Source: Leptospira sp. GIMC2001 (lineage in GTDB: Bacteria; Spirochaetota; Leptospiria; Leptospirales; Leptospiraceae). From it: a stretch of 64,000 bases of DNA. The translations under genes and the position numbers were made by a program. Under the pieces are notes generated by a model. The model saw only the letters and a list, made by a program, of their open reading frames with translations. It did no database searches and was not told where the DNA came from. The DNA is taken from NCBI RefSeq assembly GCF_028462125.1, contig NZ_CP115468.1:1082001-1146000 (forward strand). Direction: 5' to 3'. Positions 54,910 to 63,037 of this stretch are shown here, in pieces (position 1 is the first letter of the stretch; each line of letters starts with the position of its first letter).

Positions 54910-55482
54910 ATGAGGGAGAAAGAAATCATTCTCCTTCAGAAAATCAAAAGTGGGGATCAATCTGCTTACATGATATTGGTGAATCCATACCGAGAGAGAC
55001 TGTTCCGAAAGGCAGTTTCCATGGTAAAAGATTCAGACGATGCTGAAGACATTGTGCAAGATGCCCTAATTTCTGGTTATAAGTCGATTCAAAACTTTCG
55101 CGCGGAGGCTGGTGTTTATACCTGGCTTTATAGAATCGTTGTAAATAAATCCAAAGACCTACTCGCCAAGAAGAAAAGAGGGCGAGAGAAGCCCATGGAT
55201 GACAACCAAGACAATCAATTTATTGACGAACGTCTTGGTTACGAAAAAAAATTGGAACTTTTTGAAGAATCCAAGTATCTAAAGGACAAGATTGATGCTT
55301 TGGAAGATATCTACAAGCAGGTCATAGAGCTTCGTTACTTCGAAGAGATGTCCTACTCGCAGATTGCCGAGGTTCTAGAATGCAACATCGGGACGGTTAA
55401 GAGCCGACTCTTTAAAGCTAAGGAATTTTTGAAGCATTCTATTTTGCAGGACGAGAAAGGAGAAGGATACTTTGGCTCTTGA
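54910..55482 (+). CDS. ECF-type sigma-70 family RNA polymerase sigma factor
   Basis: A 190-residue sigma factor with only regions 2 and 4. Region 2 includes DAEDIVQDALISGYKSIQNF and TWLYRIVVNKSKD. Region 4 includes RYFEEMSYSQIAEVLECNIG then TVKSRLFKAKEFL, a helix-turn-helix. The ATG at 54910 has AAAGGA at a good distance; ATGs at 54874 and 54904 are in frame. Its 3' end overlaps by 11 bases the start of a membrane protein gene that is probably its anti-sigma factor, the usual order for such pairs. Confidence 0.9.
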   Translation: MREKEIILLQKIKSGDQSAYMILVNPYRERLFRKAVSMVKDSDDAEDIVQDALISGYKSIQNFRAEAGVYTWLYRIVVNKSKDLLAKKKRGREKPMDDNQDNQFIDERLGYEKKLELFEESKYLKDKIDALEDIYKQVIELRYFEEMSYSQIAEVLECNIGTVKSRLFKAKEFLKHSILQDEKGEGYFGS

Positions 55483-56029
55483 ATTAAATATACTAACACG
55501 TTTGCGCGAGCTTATATCGCGAGAAGAGAAATCAGAAGATTTGGTTTTGGAACATAAACTGGTCGACTTGTTTAGCCAGCTTCGCAAATGGGAAGACAGC
55601 AATGCTCCAAAATTATCGGTTGCATTCGATGAGAGAGTTCTTGCCCATCTAAAAACCGTAGAAATTGACAATCCTTCTTGGAAGGAAAAAGTTCTTCCGT
55701 ATTTGCTCGAAAATAAGCCAATGCAATACGGTCTGTCTGTTGCAATGGCGTCAGTATTGGCTGTTGTTTTGATTTCTCGTAGCGCGTCTCCTGTTACAGA
55801 AACCATTGCTGAATCAGCTGGTGTGATCATTGAGAACACATCCTACTTGGATAGACCATCTTCGATCGAGTATGCTGACTCTTATCACAAGAGAGTATTT
55901 TTGGATCAAGTGAAGCAAGATCCGAAAAGCTTAGAGACACTCAATCGGTTGGAGAACTATTATATCTCCACTGGAAGAAAGAGTGTTGCCTCTGAGATTC
56001 GCACGATCATAGAAGAAGCAAGTCGTTAA
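55472..56029 (+). CDS. Putative anti-sigma factor, single membrane segment
   Basis: A 185-residue protein starting at a TTG at 55472 inside the end of the sigma factor gene, with GAGAAGGA upstream. The N-terminal 85 residues are soluble and helical, one membrane helix follows (about 86-103: YGLSVAMASVLAVVLIS), and the rest would be periplasmic. No zinc-type HxxxCxxC anti-sigma motif is present. The role as anti-sigma factor is inferred from overlap and topology. Confidence 0.78.
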   Translation: MALELNILTRLRELISREEKSEDLVLEHKLVDLFSQLRKWEDSNAPKLSVAFDERVLAHLKTVEIDNPSWKEKVLPYLLENKPMQYGLSVAMASVLAVVLISRSASPVTETIAESAGVIIENTSYLDRPSSIEYADSYHKRVFLDQVKQDPKSLETLNRLENYYISTGRKSVASEIRTIIEEASR

Positions 56030-56930
56030 TAGCCTCTTTTGAGTCCGCCAGGATTTTTCTTACAAAAGAAATTTCCTGGGGATAGACTTTATCACTAAAT
56101 TTTTCCAACACAACCGAACCAATCATCACAATTTTTAAGTTCAATTTGTTCGCAAATTTCCCTTGAATATTATTTTTCGAGTCTTGAAGTCTTTGCAATT
56201 GGTTTAGATAATAGTCTAGATCAGAGTTGGTCGCAGGAATGGAATTAGCAAATACCCCAGCCAATTGACAAGATACTGGAAGAAGATGGGATATATATTC
56301 TTGATCTACGCCTGATCTTCGAAGTCTTTCTAAATGAATTTTTATCGGTTCCCAAATAATATTCTCAGATCGAAAGCGAGTTGGATCATCCAGAAATGCG
56401 CGCTTGTACAATTCTTTTCCTTCGTCTAGGCGACCAACACCGATGAGACATTCAGCACGCAGAAAACTTAAATCTGAAGATTGGTGGTCTAGATTTCCTG
56501 AATATTCTAATAATTCTAAAGCCTTAGCAAAATTGCCCAATCGAATGAAGCAGATAACTAGACCGCGGAGAGTCTCGCCATCGACACCGTTCCAGCCTTC
56601 CAGACGAAAGCTGATTCCGAGATGATGGGATGCTTCTTCAAGAACACATTGTAGAGTAGCAGTGTATGCTTCTTCTCGAGGAATTCTGCGGTTGATAATC
56701 TCATTTTCAAAATCATCTAAATATCTAAGAATTGCCTTACCTCGATCTTTGCCTTCTCTAAGACTCATGAGATGATCGATTTTGTTATCCCAATAACTTG
56801 CGATAAAGTAGGAGTTGATCCAATCTAGATTGTCGGGGTTCTGATCTAGAAGTTGGGAGAATAGATGCCTTGCTTTCTCGAATTCACCTTCGCGTAGAAA
56901 AAAATAAGCTTCATCCAGATTGCCATTCAT
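56007..56930 (-). CDS. Tetratricopeptide-repeat protein
   Basis: A 307-residue soluble protein with TPR-type helical repeats, clear near the N terminus (AYFFLREGEFEKARHLFSQL, LLDQNPDNLDW) and in the middle (ALELLEYSGNLDHQSSD and AECLIGVGRLDEGKELYKRA). TPRs bind other proteins, but no partner is indicated. The end overlaps by 23 bases the convergent end of the putative anti-sigma gene. No signal peptide. Confidence 0.83.
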   Translation of the reverse strand: MNGNLDEAYFFLREGEFEKARHLFSQLLDQNPDNLDWINSYFIASYWDNKIDHLMSLREGKDRGKAILRYLDDFENEIINRRIPREEAYTATLQCVLEEASHHLGISFRLEGWNGVDGETLRGLVICFIRLGNFAKALELLEYSGNLDHQSSDLSFLRAECLIGVGRLDEGKELYKRAFLDDPTRFRSENIIWEPIKIHLERLRRSGVDQEYISHLLPVSCQLAGVFANSIPATNSDLDYYLNQLQRLQDSKNNIQGKFANKLNLKIVMIGSVVLEKFSDKVYPQEISFVRKILADSKEAINDLLLL

Positions 56931-57164
56931 GTATAATATAAAGACTAGTGTTTAGAATTCTTGCCTGAGCAGTTCAAAAAAATGGATTCTTACCGTTTCC
57001 AGATACGATCCAATAAAAAAATACATATCCAAATTGTAATTTATTACCATTCTAAATGAGTTGTTCCTGTTTTAGCTATAGATAGTTTATTTCCTGTTCG
57101 GACCTAGGTCAAACAAAAAAGAATTGAAGCCCGATAAGTCAGCATTCAAAATGGGAGAAGCATC

Positions 57165-58037
57165 ATGACTCCCAAGAAGAAAATTGTAAAATCGCAATCT
57201 AAGAAGAAGGCTACTTCGCAACAAGATGTTTCTTCTAAAGGAAAAGTTGCAGCAAAGAAAAAAACTGCAGAAAATACTAAGTCGGCTTCTAAGACTAAAG
57301 CGATCCAGTCGAAGGATACAGTTACGAAAACGACTCCTGCGACCGAGAAAAGCTCCATACCTAAAAGTTCGGATTCTAAGATATCCAAATCATTTTCAGT
57401 AAAAAAAGCTAATGAACAATCCCAAAGTTTCGCACAAGATTCCTTTATATACGAAGATGATCATTTACAAAAACCTATTTCCAATCCGAATCGAGACATC
57501 ATAAAGATTCTTATACGAAACCCTCATGAAGCATTCGTGTTTTGGAATATACTCCCATCTACTTATGCAAGAGCTGTAAATTTCTTTCATGCATCGGAAG
57601 ATCAGATTGGCTTGAAGATTGATATTGAATATCTTTCGGGCCAAGGCAAAAAACAATCTCAATCTATCCAATTACATCCACTGTCACAAAGTTATTTATT
57701 TCGATTTGATAAACCAGTTACTCATCTATCAGCAAATCTCTCAGCAATTCATGAAGGGATTGGTTTTCACTTATTTGATTGTGCTCCTGTTAGCTTACCC
57801 AGAGATGAATCATCCGATGTATGGGATGAAGATTGGGTAAATCCGGAATGGGTAAGAACAGGAATTTTGATAAAAGGCCAAGATGGCAAATATCGATTTG
57901 CTATGGCGAGTGAGCAGAGTGAGATTGATCCAGTGACTCGTGAGAAACTGAGATCTGCCCTTGAGCAGAGATTAGGTGGATCTTCTCCTTTTGGTTCTTC
58001 ATTTGGAAGTTCAACTTCCCAAGGATTTTCCAAATGA
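57165..58037 (+). CDS. DUF4912 protein with lysine-rich N-terminal region
   Basis: A 290-residue protein. The first 90 residues are low-complexity and very rich in Lys, Ser, Ala and Thr (MTPKKKIVKSQSKKK and similar), resembling histone H1 tails. Residues about 105-235 match DUF4912, with IKILIRNPHEAFVFWNI, then FRFDKP and WVRTGILIKGQDGKYRFA. DUF4912 genes are often found next to GH57 branching enzyme genes, as here, where the next gene starts four bases before this stop. A role in glycogen metabolism is inferred from linkage only. Confidence 0.85.
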   Translation: MTPKKKIVKSQSKKKATSQQDVSSKGKVAAKKKTAENTKSASKTKAIQSKDTVTKTTPATEKSSIPKSSDSKISKSFSVKKANEQSQSFAQDSFIYEDDHLQKPISNPNRDIIKILIRNPHEAFVFWNILPSTYARAVNFFHASEDQIGLKIDIEYLSGQGKKQSQSIQLHPLSQSYLFRFDKPVTHLSANLSAIHEGIGFHLFDCAPVSLPRDESSDVWDEDWVNPEWVRTGILIKGQDGKYRFAMASEQSEIDPVTREKLRSALEQRLGGSSPFGSSFGSSTSQGFSK

Positions 58038-59620
58038 CACCGATTGGTAATTTACTTTTTGTTCTGCATGCCCATCTACCGTTCGTTCGTCATCCTGGAT
58101 ACAAGCGTCCATTTATAGAAGAGAACTGGCTTAATGAGGCAATTTTGGAAACCTATATTCCGCTTCTAAGAGTTTTTGAGAATTTAAAAAAGGACGGAGT
58201 CTACTTTCGAGTGACTATGTCTTTTTCGCCTACTCTTACTTCTATGCTCACAGATCCTTATCTCCAAGATAAATTTCGATCCTTTATTCGGAATTTAATT
58301 CAATTGGCAGAAAAGGAAGCAAGTCGCACAGATTACGATCCTCATCTGAACTATCTATCCAAAAGATATCTAGAGCATTTCGTAGATACAGAACGTATTT
58401 TCGAAGAGTGCGGTGGAGATTTAACTATTGCTTTTCGTAAATTTCTAGAAGAAGGAAGTTTAGAAATCATTACTTGCCCAGCAACACATGGATTTCTTCC
58501 TTTTATGGAAAGCGAACCGTCGGCTGTTCGAGCGCAGATAAGGAATGGAAGAAGATCTCACCGTAGAGTCTGGGGTCGCGATCCAAAAGGAATATGGCTT
58601 TCTGAATGTGGATATTTTAAAGGTTTAGAAAAATTCTTAGCTGATGAAGGAATTCGATATTTCTTTGTAGATTCGCACGGAATCGAACATTCTGTACCCA
58701 AACCATTGTTTGGAGTTCATGCTCCAGTTGAAGTTGGTTCAGGTGTATTTGCTTTTGGGCGAGATCAAGAAAGTTCGAGACAAGTCTGGAGTGCTCAAGA
58801 TGGCTATCCTGGAGATTTCCGATATCGTGAATACTATCGAGATATTGGACATGATTTAGATTATAATTATATAAACCATTTTCTCAATTCCGATGGAATT
58901 CGAATCAATACTGGAATTAAATATTACCAGATTACTGGCAAAAAACAAGATAAACAATACTATAACCCTGATGCTGCGATGGAAGCGTGTGGATTACATG
59001 CTACGGATTTTTTAAATAGAAGAATCGAACAAGCAAAACAATTCCATTCAGAATTTGGACAACCTGCCATAATCGTTAGTCCATATGATGCAGAATTGTT
59101 TGGCCATTGGTGGTATGAAGGTCCACAATTTATTGAATTTTTATTCAAGAAAATCCATTTTGATCAGACTTCTATAAAACCGATTCACGCGATGGAGACT
59201 CCAGGAGTAATTCCGAGGATTCAAAGTGTTGGTATGTCGATGTCAAGTTGGGGCGAAAATGGATATGGAGATGTATGGCTCAACCCAACAAACGATTGGA
59301 TATATCCACATTTATTGTCCTGTGCGATTGATATGCATGAGATGGCAAACATTTACAAATCAACGGAAGATGCCTGGGAAATTCGTGTGTTGAAGCAAAT
59401 GGGTCGAGAGCTATTGCTTGCGCAAAGTTCAGATTGGGCTTTTATTATGAAGACTGGAACCATGGTTGACTATGCAGTTCGTCGAACCAATGTTCATGTG
59501 AACTGCTTTCAAAGTCTCAAAGCTGTGCTAATGCGAAAAGATGAGCAAGATCCAATTCTTGAGAGGACAGAATTGGAGCATAATATATTTCCAGATATTG
59601 ATTTTAAGGACTGGTTGTAA
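58034..59620 (+). CDS. GH57 family 1,4-alpha-glucan branching enzyme
   Basis: A 528-residue glycoside hydrolase family 57 protein with the DUF1957 C-terminal part typical of branching enzymes. The N-terminal HAHLPFVRHPGY is a family hallmark. The nucleophile is Glu191 in IWLSECGYFKG and the acid/base is Asp352 in SPYDAELFGHWWYEGP, matching known GH57 branching enzymes in position. It makes alpha-1,6 branches in glycogen. The start overlaps the DUF4912 gene by four bases (ATGA), so translation is coupled. Confidence 0.93.
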   Translation: MTPIGNLLFVLHAHLPFVRHPGYKRPFIEENWLNEAILETYIPLLRVFENLKKDGVYFRVTMSFSPTLTSMLTDPYLQDKFRSFIRNLIQLAEKEASRTDYDPHLNYLSKRYLEHFVDTERIFEECGGDLTIAFRKFLEEGSLEIITCPATHGFLPFMESEPSAVRAQIRNGRRSHRRVWGRDPKGIWLSECGYFKGLEKFLADEGIRYFFVDSHGIEHSVPKPLFGVHAPVEVGSGVFAFGRDQESSRQVWSAQDGYPGDFRYREYYRDIGHDLDYNYINHFLNSDGIRINTGIKYYQITGKKQDKQYYNPDAAMEACGLHATDFLNRRIEQAKQFHSEFGQPAIIVSPYDAELFGHWWYEGPQFIEFLFKKIHFDQTSIKPIHAMETPGVIPRIQSVGMSMSSWGENGYGDVWLNPTNDWIYPHLLSCAIDMHEMANIYKSTEDAWEIRVLKQMGRELLLAQSSDWAFIMKTGTMVDYAVRRTNVHVNCFQSLKAVLMRKDEQDPILERTELEHNIFPDIDFKDWL

Positions 59621-60071
59621 GGTTCGTTAGTTGAACAACAGATCTTTCATCGCTTGGACAAGATTTCCAATTGGCAGACAACTCAATAGATGGATTGATA
59701 TTTCTATCTAAGTATCTGTAGATCTTTGCCGCTTGGGTAAAATGTGTTTTGGCTTTGCAATATTCTGAAACCCGGATCAAACTTCCTACGATCGCAAGAT
59801 GATTTCTTGCAGTTTCTTCGGACAGACTCATTCCCATTTCGTAACGGATTCCTAAAGCGACAGAAAGATCTTGAATGGATTCACGAAATTTACCAGTTTC
59901 TTGCAATTTCATTCCAGATAGGAAATGATTTTTTGCAGTTTCCATAGCTTTGGAAGCTCGTTCTTTCATGACGATTGATTTCGCTAGAATTTTGGCATCG
60001 ACCGAATCGTTCGCAGCCAATTCTGCTGAGAAAATAATCAATATGCTAATTAAAAAAATAAATCTTTTCAT
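59604..60071 (-). CDS. Exported TPR-like protein
   Basis: A 155-residue protein from the ATG at 60071, with AAGGGG upstream; an earlier in-frame ATG at 60089 is less likely. The signal peptide MKRFIFLISILIIFSAELAA is followed by two TPR-like helix pairs (AKNHFLSGMKLQETGKFRES and RVSEYCKAKTHFTQAAKIY). It is probably periplasmic. Two cysteines are in the mature part. Its end overlaps by 17 bases the end of the convergent branching enzyme gene. Function unknown. Confidence 0.8.
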   Translation of the reverse strand: MKRFIFLISILIIFSAELAANDSVDAKILAKSIVMKERASKAMETAKNHFLSGMKLQETGKFRESIQDLSVALGIRYEMGMSLSEETARNHLAIVGSLIRVSEYCKAKTHFTQAAKIYRYLDRNINPSIELSANWKSCPSDERSVVQLTNLTTSP

Positions 60072-60135
60072 AAACTGCCCCTTACTCATCTATTCTAAGT
60101 ATTGCAGAAATCGTGCCAATTCGTCCAATGGTATT

Positions 60136-60613
60136 GGAAAGTCTCTGCTGGGCGACCGCTCGTTGGATACTCCATTTGCCATAGGACGCAAGTCTTAAGG
60201 CTTGGAATTGCAACGGGAGGAAAGTCCGGACACAAGGAAACCATCAGTCCAGGTAATGCCTGGTTCTTTGTTGGAAAATCACTTCTGGGTTTACCTGGTT
60301 TTGATTGACCCTCAAGGAAGGAAAGTGCCACAGAAAATATACCGCTCAAGCACCATTTTACGCTCGCAAGCGGTATCCCCGTTAACGAGCTAAATGGTGC
60401 TGGGTAAGGGTGAAATGGCGAGGTAAGAGCTCACCGCTTCGATCGTAAGAAAGAGGGCATGGTAAACCCACTGTAGTGCAATCCCAAGTAAACGGCCGTT
60501 TGTAGCAGGTTTCGCGAGGCCTTAGGGTAGGGAGCATGTCTTGGAAATTCATTTCCAAGCTAGATAAATGGTCGCCCACGACAGAATCCGGCTTATAGGT
60601 AGAGACTTTCCGC
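60136..60613 (+). ncRNA. rnpB: RNase P RNA (bacterial type A)
   Basis: The catalytic RNA of RNase P, which matures tRNA 5' ends. The P4-forming conserved sequence GAGGAAAGTCCGGACAC lies at 60217 and its 3' partner ACAGAATCCGGCTTAT at about 60581. The ends pair as helix P1: GGAAAGTCTCT at 60136-60146 with AGAGACTTTCC at 60601-60611. The total of about 478 bases is longer than E. coli's RNA because of extended peripheral helices. All open frames in this interval are spurious. Exact ends are inferred from P1. Confidence 0.95.
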
Positions 60614-60620
60614 TTTTTTT
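60601..60620 (+). terminator. T-tract after RNase P RNA
   Basis: The 3' strand of helix P1 is followed by seven T residues at 60614-60620, so P1 pairing or a nearby structure could act with the T run to end transcription. It abuts the convergent gene ending at 60622. Confidence 0.5.
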
Positions 60621-60621
60621 A

Positions 60622-62244
60622 TTAATTATTTTTTTTCTTAAATAGTGTTACAAGTTGTTCACGAAGTTTTTCGGGAAATATGATGGAACATACGGATGTT
60701 GTTCTAGTTAAAGCATCATAGTAAGATTCAAAATACGCTGGGTCATTGAAATCACTAATGCCAATCAGAATGACAAATCTTGCTTCGCGACCATGAAATT
60801 CATGCAAGTCGGCAATTCTCACGGAACTATTTCCAGAATGACTTCTATTGATATGGTGATTTCCATTATAAGCAATCACGAGAGGCTGTCCGTTTTTGGT
60901 GGAATCATAATAATCAATAATTTTTTTTGTAAGATCGGGATTGAGAGAAAGTATCACAATTTCTTCTTGTTCTAGATCCAATTCACGGAGTCCGTATTGA
61001 ATAGACCAACTCAACTTTTGAAAGATTTCTTCTTCAGATTCAATCGTAACATAATGAATTCCTGTTATATCCGGAAGAAGACTCGGAATCACTTCCTTAC
61101 GTCCTAATATGCAGGCCTGCTCATATACTTTTCTAGGTGTGCGAATATTTTCTTTCCAGACAACTTCACGGTCAGCAATTCCTTTGAGTTGCGTTAAGGC
61201 TTCTTTATATTTTAAAATATCGATCGACTTATAAAAATCTCCAAATAACAGCCATTTGCCTGCACTCATTCCACCCTTGAGGATTGAATCAAGTTTAGAA
61301 ATAAAGTCTTGATTCAAATACTCTTCAGTGGAATCTAGAATTAAAAATTCGGATTTTTTGGTCAGTGTATCAAAATTGTTTTCATTTATAAAATGTACAA
61401 ATCGCCAATCTCGGAAACGAGAAAATCTATTGGCTAAGTAAGTGTTGCCGGTTATGAAAACTGTTTTGATTCGCTCCAATTCAAGACGGCGAGCTTGTTC
61501 TAAGGCTACAATTGTTTTACCACTGCCTGGAATTCCCAAAACAATTGTACGAGAGAATTTTTTTCTCCGAGACAAGAGTTCAAATTGTTCATGTGTAAGT
61601 GCAATCAATTTCTTTTGTTGGGAATTTAGACGTGAGTCGAAGTCTTCAACAAAGTTTAGGTTGACTTGGATTATCTCGTTTACATTTTTCATCTGTTCTT
61701 GACTGAGAGGAGGTAGGTTGGGATCTTCTAGATCTTTGATAATTTCTCGCATGGTAAGGTTTTTATTTTTTAATTTGGATTTACCTACAAAAAATTCCTT
61801 CTCTTTGTCAGGAACTGGAAAGTCCGATGGATCATTCTTTAGAAAAAATATACAAGATTTAAAATAGGCATCGGGAACAGGATCTTCAAACGAATTGTGA
61901 TTATTTAGAAATTCTCCAAGAATTTTTCTTCCTGATCGAATCTGATCAACAGGGCCTTTATAGGGTTTATTTTCTTGCTCTTCCCAATTCTTACTTCTTC
62001 GGTTGTAAAACTTCCAAGTAGAATCTCGATATCTCCATTTTCCATTTTTCAATTCTATGCAAAGAATCAATTTGGGAGTTACGACTATGAAGTCAATTTC
62101 TCGCATAGGAACATCTGGAGTTATAAATTTTACAGAATAATAGACTATTGCTTCACGACCCATTTCTTTTTTGAATCTGGCATGAAAGACGGACTCATTT
62201 GAGAAGTCCTTAGTATTCTTGGGATAATATTCTGGAAAAATCAT
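60622..62244 (-). CDS. NERD nuclease-domain helicase-like protein
   Basis: A 540-residue protein. Residues about 18-140 form a NERD domain, a PD-(D/E)xK-type nuclease, with Asp51 in EIDFIVV and Glu64-x-Lys66 in CIELKNG. After a linker comes a superfamily 1 helicase-like ATPase with Walker A GIPGSGKT at 237-244. Further helicase-type segments are FLILDSTEEY, WLLFGDFYKS, and the late motifs HEFHGREARFVIL and YYDALTRTTS. It probably acts on DNA or RNA ends and could serve repair or defence. It stands alone, convergent with rnpB, and no other defence gene is adjacent. Confidence 0.85.
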   Translation of the reverse strand: MIFPEYYPKNTKDFSNESVFHARFKKEMGREAIVYYSVKFITPDVPMREIDFIVVTPKLILCIELKNGKWRYRDSTWKFYNRRSKNWEEQENKPYKGPVDQIRSGRKILGEFLNNHNSFEDPVPDAYFKSCIFFLKNDPSDFPVPDKEKEFFVGKSKLKNKNLTMREIIKDLEDPNLPPLSQEQMKNVNEIIQVNLNFVEDFDSRLNSQQKKLIALTHEQFELLSRRKKFSRTIVLGIPGSGKTIVALEQARRLELERIKTVFITGNTYLANRFSRFRDWRFVHFINENNFDTLTKKSEFLILDSTEEYLNQDFISKLDSILKGGMSAGKWLLFGDFYKSIDILKYKEALTQLKGIADREVVWKENIRTPRKVYEQACILGRKEVIPSLLPDITGIHYVTIESEEEIFQKLSWSIQYGLRELDLEQEEIVILSLNPDLTKKIIDYYDSTKNGQPLVIAYNGNHHINRSHSGNSSVRIADLHEFHGREARFVILIGISDFNDPAYFESYYDALTRTTSVCSIIFPEKLREQLVTLFKKKNN

Positions 62245-62326
62245 ATCTACTTATAAAATTCCTTCTTAATTTGAATAGTCTTTTCATTGACTGTCTATAT
62301 CCACATAGCATTTTGATTATATGATT

Positions 62327-62977
62327 ATGGATCGCAATTTTCAAAATTTTCAATATCAATTAATTCCAATCATTTGCATGGTTTTTATTTCGATGTCATG
62401 TGCATCTGGAAATTTATTTCTAAAGATTGAAGAGAACAGTAGCGGAAGCCTTCAATTCCTTCGCAAGGAGATCAACGATCGTAAATCAATATCTCCTAAT
62501 TTTATCAAAGGTGGAAAGGGAGAAGAATTGGATTTTCAAATTACCTCTCTAGATGTAAAATTTTCGGAGATCCAAAATTTGGGAATGGATGGATCTGATT
62601 TTATTTGGATCGAGAAATTTGAAAATGGAAAAAACCACTATTGCCTACTTTTTACATTGGATACTTCCAAGGATTCTGCTTGGTTTAAATATTTCAACAT
62701 ATCCTCTGTTAGTTTAAAGAAGTTCCAAAATGAAGCGATGAGTCGTGACGATCTTGCACGTTTCAATAATCTGACCGATCATGTTGTCTGGGAGATATCG
62801 CTTCCGGGTGAGATAATTTCGGTAAAAGACTACGAACCTTTAGGACCCGATTGGTGGATTTCGATCCAGAGTGGGCGTAAAGCAATCTTGAAAATCCCAG
62901 CAATTGATATTCTGAACAGTCGCAGAAAGTTTTCCACATATGAGGTTTGTTCTTCCGTGAGACATAAGTCGAATTAG
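62327..62977 (+). CDS. Putative lipoprotein
   Basis: A 216-residue protein; the start is taken at the ATG at 62327 (an ATG at 62321 is also in frame). The hydrophobic signal ends at the lipobox ISMSC near residue 25. The mature region is polar, with an aromatic-rich block DFIWIEKFENGKNHYCLLF and two cysteines. No known domain is recognised. It is divergent from the NERD gene and precedes the next gene by 60 bases. Confidence 0.78.
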   Translation: MDRNFQNFQYQLIPIICMVFISMSCASGNLFLKIEENSSGSLQFLRKEINDRKSISPNFIKGGKGEELDFQITSLDVKFSEIQNLGMDGSDFIWIEKFENGKNHYCLLFTLDTSKDSAWFKYFNISSVSLKKFQNEAMSRDDLARFNNLTDHVVWEISLPGEIISVKDYEPLGPDWWISIQSGRKAILKIPAIDILNSRRKFSTYEVCSSVRHKSN

Positions 62978-63037
62978 GAAGAAGATAAAGTTTAAAGTTT
63001 TATCCAGATTCTTCGATCTTCTACACAGGTAGAGAAA

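Noticed and set aside
55375..55839. Minus-strand open frame of 154 codons opposite the sigma/anti-sigma pair
   Set aside because: It is antisense to two well-supported overlapping genes and its product looks like a reverse-strand shadow rich in Ser.
60095..60579. Several open frames on both strands over the RNase P RNA
   Set aside because: They overlap conserved RNase P RNA elements and helix P1, so they are chance frames over a structured RNA.
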